Origin: an uncultured Collinsella sp.
GTDB taxonomy: Bacteria > Actinomycetota > Coriobacteriia > Coriobacteriales > Coriobacteriaceae
Reading direction: 5' to 3'
DNA length: 18,184 bases
NCBI GenBank assembly: GCA_902494555.1
Contig: CABUTR010000030.1
Span: forward strand, 1-18,184
The notes under the pieces are model-generated. The model ran no database searches. It saw nothing but the letters and a program-made list of their open reading frames with translations, and was not told the origin of the DNA. Below are positions 1-7,965 of the stretch, in pieces. A program made the position numbers and the translations under genes. Every line of letters starts with the position of its first letter. The stretch's first letter is position 1.

Positions 1-21
1 CGATGGTTAACATATCCATCG
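1..21. other. Short inverted repeat at window edge
   Basis: CGATGG and CCATCG face each other across a nine-base AT-rich spacer just beyond the stop codon of the aminopeptidase gene. It could be part of a weak terminator, but no T-tract is visible and the window begins here, so the context is incomplete. Confidence 0.25.
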
Positions 22-42
22 CGAAGCCCGGCGCATCCACGG

Positions 43-930
43 CTACCAGCTCAGCAGCTCGTAACCGTCCTCGGTCACCACGAGCTGTACCTCGCACTGA
101 GCCGAATCGCTACCGTCCTTGGTGCGCACGCACCAGCCATCGCCCTTGCTGATCTTGATGTCGGGCGCTCCGGCATTGACCATGGGCTCAATGGTAAAGA
201 CCATGCCCGGAGCCATGATGGTGTCCACATCGGGTGCCTCGATGGTAAAGCCCACAAACGGGTCCTCGTGGAACTCCTTACCGATGCCGTGTCCGCCGTA
301 CTCGCGCACCACGCTAAAGCCGGCGTCCTCGACCGTCTTTTGCACGGCCTCGGCCATCACGGACAGTGGCAGCCATGGCTTGACGGCTGCCAGACCCGCC
401 TCCACGCTGGCGCGGGTGACGTCGACCAGGCGCTGGCGCTCGGCCGAGACCTCGCCGATGCAGAACATGCGGCTCGAGTCGCTAAAGTAGCCGTCTAGGA
501 TCGTGGAGCAGTCCACGTTGATGATGTCGCCCTCGTGCAGCACGTCCGTATCACAGGGAATGCCGTGGCAGACGACGTCGTTGATCGAGGTGCACACGCT
601 CTTTGGGTAGCCCTCGTAGTGGAGGTCGGCCGGTGTGCCACCGTGCTCGACGGTGTAGTCGTAGATCATCTGGTCGATCTGGTTGGTGGTCATGCCCGCG
701 GCGATGTGCTCGCCTACGTAGTCGAGCACGCCCACATTGATGGCGGCCGAGCGTTTGATGCCCTCGATGTCGGCGGGCGTCTTGTAGAGCGTGCGGGGCA
801 GAACCTCCCAGCCCTCCTCCCACAGGCGCTCGAGGCGCTCGTCGAAGGCGCTGTGACATTTCTTATATTTTTTGCCGCTGCCGCACCAGCAGGCGTCGTT
901 GCGGCCGGGTACGGGTCCGTTGTCATACAT
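43..930 (-). CDS. map: Type I methionine aminopeptidase with N-terminal SEC-C zinc motif
   Basis: This cytosolic metalloenzyme removes the initiator methionine from nascent proteins. The 295-residue product opens with a SEC-C motif (CWCGSGKKYKKCH, residues 14-26, ligands C14, C16, C25, H26), then a short linker and the pita-bread catalytic domain from about residue 50. All five metal ligands of the family are visible: D140, D151, H214 (GGHGIG), E248 (TIEPM) and E280, plus the substrate-contact H122. The start is supported by AAAGGA six to eight bases upstream of the ATG. SEC-C motifs bind zinc and are found on some methionine aminopeptidases, where ribosome or chaperone contact is a plausible role. 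The gene appears monocistronic, with its own -10 element upstream. The assignment is secure; only the SEC-C role is inferred. Confidence 0.96.
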   Translation of the reverse strand: MYDNGPVPGRNDACWCGSGKKYKKCHSAFDERLERLWEEGWEVLPRTLYKTPADIEGIKRSAAINVGVLDYVGEHIAAGMTTNQIDQMIYDYTVEHGGTPADLHYEGYPKSVCTSINDVVCHGIPCDTDVLHEGDIINVDCSTILDGYFSDSSRMFCIGEVSAERQRLVDVTRASVEAGLAAVKPWLPLSVMAEAVQKTVEDAGFSVVREYGGHGIGKEFHEDPFVGFTIEAPDVDTIMAPGMVFTIEPMVNAGAPDIKISKGDGWCVRTKDGSDSAQCEVQLVVTEDGYELLSW

Positions 931-955
931 GGCTAACTTCCTTTCATCCGCAGCT

Positions 956-961
956 AGTATA
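956..961 (-). promoter_or_regulatory. -10 element of the map promoter
   Basis: On the minus strand TATACT lies 26 bases upstream of the map ATG, which would give a very short leader. No convincing -35 hexamer sits 17-18 bases upstream. The long inverted repeat at 983-1049 begins in that position. Confidence 0.4.
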
Positions 962-982
962 GCCCACCCGCGCGTCCATAAA

Positions 983-1049
983 AGTTGCGGTGATATAGTT
1001 CCGATTTAAGCGGTTTAACAGCATAAACAGGAACTATATCACCGCAACT
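983..1049. repeat. Perfect 20-bp inverted repeat with 27-nt loop
   Basis: The left arm (983-1002, agttgcggtgatatagttcc) is exactly complementary to the right arm (1030-1049). The loop is 27 bases and A/T-rich. It lies between the end of the radical SAM gene (stop at 1091-1093) and the map promoter. Both genes are on the minus strand, so the hairpin is downstream of the first and upstream of the second. It has no T-tract on either side, which argues against a simple intrinsic terminator. A dispersed palindromic element is the better guess. Confidence 0.8.
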
Positions 1050-1090
1050 GATGGAGCGGGATGGCGGGCACTGGCTGCTGCGTGGTTTTG

Positions 1091-1867
1091 CTAGTAGCTC
1101 ACCTGGCAGGGAATGCCGAGGGCGCTCACGCGCGCGGCAATCGTGTCGAGCACCTCGGGCGCCGCTTTGGCAAGGCCGGCGACCGGCGTCTCGCGCGCCA
1201 CCGTGTAAATGGTCGCCTCCTGCGGACGAATGCGTTCGAGCGCCGCGAGCCAAGGGCCGACGTACTCCTCGCCGGTGTTGTCGATGAGCTTGCCCTGATA
1301 CTCGCCGGTCAAAAAGATTGTCTGGATAATAACGTGACCGTCAAAGCTTGCGAACGTCTCGATCTGGTGCTCGACGTCGTAGGGGCCAACAGGCTGGTCG
1401 AGCAGCTGGATAAACGCCGGGTCGACGGTATCGAGCTTAAGAATGTTGTCGTCGACCATCATGAGCGCATCGTGCACCTCGGGGCGGTCGGCGCGCGTGC
1501 CGTTGGAGAGCACGGCAATCTTGGTGTTTGGGGCCAGCTGATCGCGCAGCGCGACAGCGCCGGCGATGGCCTGTGGAAACTCCGGTGCGGCGGTGGGCTC
1601 GCCGTTGCCTGCGAAGGTGATCACATCGGGGAGCTCGCCCTTGGCTGCCATCTCGCGCAGCTTTGCCTCGAGCGCGTCGAGTACCACGGTAGCTGTGTTG
1701 TACGGCTCATGGCAGGGGCGCTCAGCGTTGAGGCCATTTTCGCAGTAAATGCAGTCGAACGTGCAGATTTTGCCGCTGGCCGGCATCATGTTGACGCCGA
1801 GCGAGAGACCAAGGCGACGGCTGCGAACGGGCCCAAAGATGGGGCTGGCATTCAAAAACGTAGACAT
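1091..1867 (-). CDS. Radical SAM protein, COG0731/TYW1-like family
   Basis: This is a 258-residue radical SAM enzyme. The 4Fe-4S/SAM motif CxxxCxxC is present as CTFDCIYC (C35, C39, C42), preceded by the GPVxSRRLGxSLG signature typical of the COG0731 group. The SAM-binding GNGEPT motif follows. The reading frame stays open far upstream, but nothing there resembles the family. The minus strand has GAGGAG (1882-1877), with an ATG at 1873 only three bases away and a second at 1867 nine bases away. I chose 1867; the difference is two residues. The substrate is unknown: members relate to tRNA-wyosine synthesis enzymes, but bacterial homologues have no established reaction. It is divergent from the alpha/beta hydrolase across a 225-bp gap. 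Confidence 0.88.
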   Translation of the reverse strand: MSTFLNASPIFGPVRSRRLGLSLGVNMMPASGKICTFDCIYCENGLNAERPCHEPYNTATVVLDALEAKLREMAAKGELPDVITFAGNGEPTAAPEFPQAIAGAVALRDQLAPNTKIAVLSNGTRADRPEVHDALMMVDDNILKLDTVDPAFIQLLDQPVGPYDVEHQIETFASFDGHVIIQTIFLTGEYQGKLIDNTGEEYVGPWLAALERIRPQEATIYTVARETPVAGLAKAAPEVLDTIAARVSALGIPCQVSY

Positions 1868-2092
1868 AGGCATATGCTCCTCAAGACAATTGTGCCTAAG
1901 CATAGCATCGGCTCCGAAGCAAGGCGCGGGCTCTTGCTTTACAAGTTTCGTTTTTTCACGTCGCTCGTTATGCCGTGCCATGAAAAGCCTCGGGTCGGGT
2001 ACAGTTAATCTGTTAACAAGGCGTAAGGCAATGCGGGTCCATCTAGCCGTACTGACGTGCAACTGGATGGGCATTGATGACGGGGGCACAAC
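1868..2092. other. Divergent intergenic region
   Basis: This 225-bp gap separates the minus-strand radical SAM gene from the plus-strand hydrolase gene. It contains the dyad GTTAA-TCTG-TTAAC near 1999-2016. I could not identify paired -35/-10 hexamers with good spacing for either gene. Confidence 0.4.
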
Positions 2093-2890
2093 ATGGATTT
2101 TACGGTCGAGAACGCGGGCACCACGATTGCCTGTCGCGAATATGCCGGCCCGGATGTATTGCCTGATGCTCCCGCCTTGGTGTGCGTGCACGGCGCTTGT
2201 GTCGACGGCGTCTTCTTTGACGCCATCGCCCGCGAGCTCGTCTGTGACTATCGCGTCATTGCCTACGACCGCCGTGGTTGCGGCGAGAGTGGTGACGCTG
2301 CAGACGGACGCTACGACCTCGCCGCCCAAGCCGCCGACCTGCAGGCCGTTATCGAGCATATTGGCGCTCCGGCAAACGTGCTCGCGCACAGTGCCGGTAC
2401 GTTGGTGGCCCTGGAGCTTCTCCGTGCAAACCCCGCCATAATCTCGCGTGCGATTCTGCATGAACCCGCCGTGACGGATGAGGGCGCCGGCCTGGGCGCG
2501 GCCCCGGTTTTGCTCGAGATGATCGCCGCGGGAAAGGTCTCCAGGGCATTACGGGCCTTCTTGGGCGCCATCGGCGATTCGGACCCTGAGGCCCCCAAGT
2601 TAACCGAGGCAGAAGCCAAGCATGCCCTGCGCAACGGCCGCAGTTTCATGGCGAACGAATATGGGATTACCATGACCTGCGTTCCCGATTGGGGCAGCGT
2701 TCGCGCGTCGAAAACGGTGGCCGCCGTGCTTTTGGGCGAGCTCTCGATTGGTACGCCCCGCGAGGCGGGAACGAGGATAGCGGCTGAGCTTTTGGACTGT
2801 CCACTCGTAATGGTTCCCGGCGCGCACAATGGCCTGCGTGATCGCCCGGCAGCGGCTGCCCAGACTGTCCGTGGCATCCTGGGGCTCTAA
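2093..2890 (+). CDS. Alpha/beta-fold hydrolase
   Basis: This 265-residue cytosolic hydrolase has no signal peptide. The oxyanion-hole HG occurs at residues 33-34 (VCVHGAC). The nucleophile elbow is AHSAG with S100; the first glycine of the usual GxSxG is alanine. The likely catalytic histidine is H245 (GAHNG). The acid residue is less clear, with E216 in the GELS segment as a candidate. The fold order (strand HG, YDRRGCGES, nucleophile elbow, cap region about 125-200, then DCPLVMVPGAHN) fits the AB_hydrolase family of esterases, lipases and related enzymes. The substrate cannot be told from sequence. The ATG is preceded by a weak G-rich sequence (cgggggc). It seems to be a single-gene unit. 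Confidence 0.85.
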   Translation: MDFTVENAGTTIACREYAGPDVLPDAPALVCVHGACVDGVFFDAIARELVCDYRVIAYDRRGCGESGDAADGRYDLAAQAADLQAVIEHIGAPANVLAHSAGTLVALELLRANPAIISRAILHEPAVTDEGAGLGAAPVLLEMIAAGKVSRALRAFLGAIGDSDPEAPKLTEAEAKHALRNGRSFMANEYGITMTCVPDWGSVRASKTVAAVLLGELSIGTPREAGTRIAAELLDCPLVMVPGAHNGLRDRPAAAAQTVRGILGL

Positions 2891-2918
2891 CACCCGCAAT
2901 AGCCAAAACAGGCTTCAC

Positions 2919-2971
2919 CCGCAAACGTTTCGGCTGTGTTAACAAATGTGCTCAAAACCTTACGTTTGCGG
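2919..2971. repeat. 10-bp inverted repeat with 33-nt loop
   Basis: CCGCAAACGT (2919-2928) is exactly complementary to ACGTTTGCGG (2962-2971). It begins 28 bases after the hydrolase stop codon. The long AT-rich loop and the lack of a downstream T-tract make a standard terminator unlikely, though it could still end or protect the hydrolase transcript. Confidence 0.6.
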
Positions 2972-3048
2972 CTCCAATTGCGCCGTCTGCCAACTCATAA
3001 AAATGTAACGGCATTCACGTGCTTACCTGCATCGGCAAGGTGTTACCC

Positions 3049-3077
3049 TTGTAACATTTGGAACCCACCGCTACTAT
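3049..3077 (+). promoter_or_regulatory. Predicted sigma-A promoter of the HD-GYP/Hpt operon
   Basis: A -35 hexamer TTGTAA (3049-3054) and a -10 hexamer TACTAT (3072-3077) are separated by 17 bases. Each matches four of six consensus positions. Transcription would start near 3084, leaving a leader of about 18 bases with AAAGGG as ribosome-binding site before the ATG at 3102. Confidence 0.5.
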
Positions 3078-3101
3078 GCGAAGCTATCGAAAGGGCCCCA
3101 T

Positions 3102-4982
3102 ATGCTCAATAATCACGAGGTCAATCTAACCGGCGAGGAGGCTGCCGCCGAGGTCGCCCGCGTCGCGAAGACCTACCCCGTGGTGCGTTTGCTGTCGGCC
3201 GATCAGATTAAGAGCGAGCCTAACTGCTTGCTCGCCGGCGATCGCTGCCCTTGTCTGCGTCAGTCGAGTCTTGAGGCCTTGGCAGGTTCCGATGATGTAT
3301 CGGAGCAACTGCTCAACGATGGTGTTGAGTACCGCGCCCGTCTGCGCCCTTTAAAGGTCGAGGGCGAGCCTCGCGTCCTGCTGATGGTGCGTCCGATCGA
3401 TGAGCAAGAGGCTGCAGAAGAGGACCTTGTCTACACCGACGTGCTGACGAGTGTACGCAATCGCCGATATTACGAGGAAAAGCTTCGTGGCGCCCGCATG
3501 AATGCCGGCGTTGCGATGATTGACCTTGATGATTTTAGGGCCTTCAACGATACGTGTGGCCGTCATGCCGGCAACCTTGCACTCGGTGCTGTGGCGACAG
3601 CCATACGCAGCGGAATTCGTTCGACTGACGAGCTTGTGCGCTATGGCTGCGACAAGTTTGTGGTCGTCATGCCCAATATTCCCTCCGATGACTTCGCCCG
3701 TCGCCTGCATCAGGTATCCGAAGCCGTTCATTCCACGATTATTCCGGGCCATGAGTACGTGAGCTTGACGGCATGTGTTGGTGGCGTTCGCATTCATGGC
3801 GAGACGGTCGATGAGGGCGTTGGCCGTGCTGTCCAGTTACTGAGCCGCGCTAAGGCAAAAGCCGGTACGGTCGTGACCGATGCCGATTCCATCGAGGCCT
3901 TCCAAAGCGAAAAACCTTCGGTGCTTATTGTCGATGACTCCGAGATGAACCGAGCCATTCTCAACGAGATGCTCAAGGACGAGTATTGCATCCTCGAGGC
4001 CGATAACGGTCGCGTGGCGCTCGACATGGTCGACCGCTATGGCGATGAGCTGTCGCTCGTGCTGCTGGATATTGTCATGCCGGGCATAAGCGGCTTTGAG
4101 GTGCTGGCCGGTCTGTCGCGCCGATCGGGCATCGACAATCTGCCTGTCATCATGATTTCGAGCGAAGATTCCGATGATATGGTTCTGCGCGCGTACGAGC
4201 TGGGCGCCTCGGACTGTATCAACCGCCCGTTTGACTCCCGTGTCGTGCGCCGCCGTGTGAGCAACACCATCCGCCTATACGCTAAACAGCGCCGCCTGAC
4301 GAACCTGCTGTCCCAGCAGTACAACGAGCGCGTCAAGAACAGTCGCATGCTCATCGACATCATGGCCGGCGTCATGGAGCTTCGTAACGGCGAGAGCGGC
4401 AGGCACGTTACGAACATCGAGAAGCTGACCGAGCTGCTGCTTGGCTGTCTGGTCCAGCATGGCGGCACGATCTCCCTCGACAATGAGGAGCGCTCCACGA
4501 TTGCCCTGGCTTCGGCGCTGCACGATATCGGCAAGATGTCGATTGACGATGCGATTCTCAACAAGCCCGGACGCCTTACGCCCGAGGAGTTCGAGATTAT
4601 GAAGACGCATACCACGATCGGCGCCGACATGCTGCGTGAGCTGGGTAGCCATCACGCCGGCAATGCGCTTATGGAATATGCGTACCAGATTGCGCGTTGG
4701 CATCACGAGCGCTGGGACGGCAAGGGTTATCCCGATGGCCTTAAGGGCGACGAAATTCCCATTGCCGCGCAGGTGGTTTCGGTGGCCGACGTGTACGATG
4801 CGCTGACGAGCGTGCGCGTGTACAAGGACGCTATTCCGCACGAGGAGGCGATCCAGATGATCCTGGATGGTAAGTGCGGCACCTTTAACCCGCTGCTGCT
4901 CGATTGCCTGCTCGAGGTGCAAGACCAAATTGCCGAGACGTTGGCACGCCCCGCCGATGTCGTCGCGTTTCCTACGATTTAG
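3102..4982 (+). CDS. Multidomain signalling protein: degenerate GGDEF, receiver, HD-GYP
   Basis: This 626-residue soluble protein likely links a phosphorelay to cyclic-di-GMP. Residues 1-105 are sensor-like with clustered cysteines (C42, C49, C51). A GGDEF domain follows (110-260), with DVLTSVRNRR and DLDDFRAFND conserved, but the signature is GCDKF (182-186), so cyclase activity is unlikely. The inhibitory-site RxxD (R173, D176) is kept at normal spacing. A receiver domain (about 272-385) has acidic pair D278/D279, phospho-acceptor D323 and S353/S354, but the usual switch lysine is R375. The HD-GYP phosphodiesterase domain (about 410-605) has H435, HDIGK (H474, D475), H503, HH534-535 and GYP 542-544; the late FDP motif reads FNP. 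The start follows AAAGGG with six-base spacing. The Hpt gene is 24 bases downstream. Confidence 0.92.
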   Translation: MLNNHEVNLTGEEAAAEVARVAKTYPVVRLLSADQIKSEPNCLLAGDRCPCLRQSSLEALAGSDDVSEQLLNDGVEYRARLRPLKVEGEPRVLLMVRPIDEQEAAEEDLVYTDVLTSVRNRRYYEEKLRGARMNAGVAMIDLDDFRAFNDTCGRHAGNLALGAVATAIRSGIRSTDELVRYGCDKFVVVMPNIPSDDFARRLHQVSEAVHSTIIPGHEYVSLTACVGGVRIHGETVDEGVGRAVQLLSRAKAKAGTVVTDADSIEAFQSEKPSVLIVDDSEMNRAILNEMLKDEYCILEADNGRVALDMVDRYGDELSLVLLDIVMPGISGFEVLAGLSRRSGIDNLPVIMISSEDSDDMVLRAYELGASDCINRPFDSRVVRRRVSNTIRLYAKQRRLTNLLSQQYNERVKNSRMLIDIMAGVMELRNGESGRHVTNIEKLTELLLGCLVQHGGTISLDNEERSTIALASALHDIGKMSIDDAILNKPGRLTPEEFEIMKTHTTIGADMLRELGSHHAGNALMEYAYQIARWHHERWDGKGYPDGLKGDEIPIAAQVVSVADVYDALTSVRVYKDAIPHEEAIQMILDGKCGTFNPLLLDCLLEVQDQIAETLARPADVVAFPTI

Positions 4983-5006
4983 TTTGACCAAAGGAGTTTT
5001 TAATCC

Positions 5007-5363
5007 ATGATTTCCATGCGTGAGGCGTATGAGAAGATCGGCGCTAATTATGATGACGCGTGTGCTCGGCTGATGGGCGGGGAAATGCTTGCCCGCTTTG
5101 CCCTCAAGTTTTTAGATGACGAGAGCATGGACAGGTTGGAGGCTGCCATGGCGGCAGGAGACGCCGAGGAAGCGTTTATGGCAGCGCACACGCTCAAGGG
5201 CGTGAGCCAGAACCTGGGATTCGATAATCTGTACGAGCCGGCGGTCGTGGTGACCGAAGCGCTGCGCGGCGCCGATGCCGTTGACGGCGCTCGCGAGGGA
5301 ATGCATGCGTTGCAGCAGCAATATGCGGCTACGATGTCGGCCCTGCGCGAGGCGGCCGAATAA
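5007..5363 (+). CDS. Hpt-domain phosphotransfer protein
   Basis: The 118-residue product is a stand-alone histidine phosphotransfer domain. It has the helical Hpt pattern with the active histidine in AAHTLKG (H61), followed by the conserved glycine and helix NLGFDNL. It has no kinase ATPase domain, so it would carry phosphoryl groups between a hybrid kinase elsewhere and a receiver. The receiver of the upstream HD-GYP protein, 24 bases away in the same operon, is the obvious partner. The first ATG follows GGAG at ten-base spacing; the next in-frame ATG (5016) would be too far. The terminator at 5403-5451 ends the transcript. Confidence 0.9.
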   Translation: MISMREAYEKIGANYDDACARLMGGEMLARFALKFLDDESMDRLEAAMAAGDAEEAFMAAHTLKGVSQNLGFDNLYEPAVVVTEALRGADAVDGAREGMHALQQQYAATMSALREAAE

Positions 5364-5402
5364 GAGCTTGCGGGCCTTGGGCTGCGTGCCGGCCTCATCT
5401 AG

Positions 5403-5451
5403 ACAAAAGGGCGCCCCGCCGGACCATGTGGCCGGCGGGGCGCCCTTTTGT
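5403..5451. terminator. Strong bidirectional intrinsic terminator
   Basis: A perfect 20-bp stem (5403-5422 with 5432-5451) closes a nine-base loop. The GC-rich core gggcgccccgccgg is flanked by AAAA on the left and TTTT on the right, so a hairpin with a U-tract forms on either strand. It lies between the convergent Hpt gene and gamma-glutamyl hydrolase gene and should terminate both. Confidence 0.93.
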
Positions 5452-5468
5452 GTTGTGCTGTCCGTGAA

Positions 5469-6320
5469 CTAACGAGCCTGCTTGACCTTTGCCGCCGCCT
5501 CGACAAACGACTTCCACAGGTTAAAGTCGGTCTCGAGCGTCTTCCACGTGTACTCAGGATGCCATTGCACGCCCAGGCAGAATGGCTGGCCTTCGACCTC
5601 GATGCACTCGGGAACGCCGTCGGTTGCCTTGGCGACCAAGCGCGTGCTTTTACCCAGACGGTCGACGCAGCAGTGATGTGCCGAGTTGGTCTGGATCAGC
5701 CTGTGCCCGCCAACCGCGCGCTCCAGCAGCGAGCCCGGCACGACCTCGACGGGGTGCACGGGATCGTTGAGCACGTGGGTATGGCGCCACTGCGTGCGGC
5801 CCTCGCGCGCACCCAGGCTCGGCACGTCCATGCATAGGGTGCCGCCAGTGGCGACATTGAGCAACTGCGTGCCGCGGCAGGTGGTAAAGAGCGGCTTTTT
5901 AGCACGGAGCACCTCGCCGACCAGCTTAAACTCAAAACGGTCGCGAATCTCGCAGCACAGCGTGGGGTCGTAAGGACGCTCGTCGCCCCAGCGTTTGGGG
6001 TTGACGTCCGGGCCGCCGGGAATAGCGATACCGTCAGCGATTTCCACGTAATGACGGATAACATCGACGTCTTCGGTAATAGACATCTGCAGCGGCAGGC
6101 CACCGGCGGCAAGGATGGCATCGACAAAGACACTTGCGATTTCCTCGTTGGGGGAGAGCGTCTCGCTCAAAAACGGTTTTGCCTCTTCCCAACGCGGCGC
6201 GACGAGGATGAGCGGACGGTCGGCGGGGGCAACGTCGACGTGCGGGGTGTATGACGATGAAGTACGAGTTCCGATCATAGGTGTAACTTTCGAGTTTGGA
6301 TGGTCATGGCGAGCGAACAT
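5469..6320 (-). CDS. Gamma-glutamyl-gamma-aminobutyrate hydrolase-like protein (peptidase C26)
   Basis: This is a class I glutamine-amidotransferase-fold hydrolase. Family members such as PuuD cleave gamma-glutamyl amides, for example gamma-Glu-GABA to glutamate and GABA. The 283-residue product shows the oxyanion PGGPDVNP (101-108), nucleophile C148 in TTCRGTQLLNV, and H254/E256 in QWHPEY, completing the triad. It is the last gene of the transporter operon, ten bases after the ATPase stop. The start is uncertain: the ATG at 6320 has no clear Shine-Dalgarno sequence, and an in-frame ATG at 6278 (MIGTRT) also precedes the domain, which begins near RPLILVAPRW. Co-transcription with a glutamate/glutamine-type importer suggests the released product is related to the transported substrate; the exact substrate is not known. 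Confidence 0.85.
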   Translation of the reverse strand: MFARHDHPNSKVTPMIGTRTSSSYTPHVDVAPADRPLILVAPRWEEAKPFLSETLSPNEEIASVFVDAILAAGGLPLQMSITEDVDVIRHYVEIADGIAIPGGPDVNPKRWGDERPYDPTLCCEIRDRFEFKLVGEVLRAKKPLFTTCRGTQLLNVATGGTLCMDVPSLGAREGRTQWRHTHVLNDPVHPVEVVPGSLLERAVGGHRLIQTNSAHHCCVDRLGKSTRLVAKATDGVPECIEVEGQPFCLGVQWHPEYTWKTLETDFNLWKSFVEAAAKVKQAR

Positions 6321-6330
6321 GGCAATTGAG

Positions 6331-7095
<765 letters not shown>

Positions 7096-7131
7096 GGTGC
7101 TCGGCTCCTTATGACTCGAAATGGTAAAGCG

Positions 7132-7965
7132 TTAGCGGATGATGGTCGCGCCGGTCTTGTGCGAAACGTAGACAGCAGCCTTGTTGATCGCGACGTTGAT
7201 GAGGATATAGATGACCGCGATTACCAGGTAGACCGACACGAGAGCGTCGTAGTTGGTAATGAGCACGCGGGCGTTTTGCATGAGGTCGGGGTAGCTCACC
7301 ACGTAGGCGACGGTGGTGTCTTTGACTACGACCACGAGCTGTGAAATCAACGACGGAATGATAAATCGAATAGCCTGCGGCAACACGATTTTAAAGGTGA
7401 TTTTGGCCTTGGAGAGACCGAGCGCCTGGGCCGCCTCGACCTGCCCGCGCGGCACGGCGTTGACGCCGGCACGGAAGATCTCGGCAAGTACGCCAGCTGC
7501 AGCGAGCGCGACGGGAAGCGTGAGCATCCAAAACGACGGCAGCGCGATCTTGTACTGGGGCAGCACCAAAAAGAAGAAGTAGATGAACAGCAGGCTCGGT
7601 ACGCCGCGGAAGAAATCGGTGAGCACGCGGCAGACCAGCTGCAGCGGCTTAATGTCGCTGGTACGGCCGAGCATAAGGGCTAAGCCCAGCACCAGCGCGA
7701 TGGCGCCAGCGGTGAGTGCGACTTTAACGGTGCCCTCAAAGCCGGCAAGCAGGAACTTCCAGGTGGTGAGGTGCGTAAAGAAAAACCAATAGTGAACCGA
7801 AAGCTGGCCAGTCACATAAAAGCGCTGCAACACGAGGACGATAAGCGCGGCGACGGCAACAAGCGAGATGGCGGTGCCGATGCGAATCTTGGCGCGCATC
7901 TTGGGGCCGGGAGCCTCGTAGAGCGCATCGCGCATGGTGAGCGCGGAGGTGGAGTGCTTGCTCAT
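7132..7965 (-). CDS. Amino acid ABC transporter permease (GluD/HisM-like)
   Basis: This 277-residue integral membrane subunit forms the translocation path with the neighbouring permease. A cytoplasmic N-terminal extension of about 28 residues precedes the first membrane helix (IGTAISLVAVAALIVLVL), followed by further hydrophobic helices. The EAA loop that docks the ATPase is visible as GQVEAAQALGLSKAKITFKI followed by VLPQA, around residues 175-200. Its ATG overlaps the stop of the upstream permease by four bases (ATGA), indicating translational coupling. The length and N-terminal extension resemble GluD of Corynebacterium more than a minimal HisM. Confidence 0.93.
   Translation of the reverse strand: MSKHSTSALTMRDALYEAPGPKMRAKIRIGTAISLVAVAALIVLVLQRFYVTGQLSVHYWFFFTHLTTWKFLLAGFEGTVKVALTAGAIALVLGLALMLGRTSDIKPLQLVCRVLTDFFRGVPSLLFIYFFFLVLPQYKIALPSFWMLTLPVALAAAGVLAEIFRAGVNAVPRGQVEAAQALGLSKAKITFKIVLPQAIRFIIPSLISQLVVVVKDTTVAYVVSYPDLMQNARVLITNYDALVSVYLVIAVIYILINVAINKAAVYVSHKTGATIIR

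Noticed and set aside
1061..2008. 315-codon plus-strand open frame opposite the radical SAM gene
   Set aside because: It has no recognisable motifs or ribosome-binding site and is the complement of conserved radical SAM coding sequence.
1868..2461. N-terminal extension of the radical SAM frame to about 456 residues
   Set aside because: The extension overlaps the divergent hydrolase gene and has no family similarity; GAGGAG marks the start near 1867.
4275..4991. 238-codon minus-strand frame opposite the HD-GYP domain
   Set aside because: It is the complement of a highly conserved catalytic domain and has no independent support.
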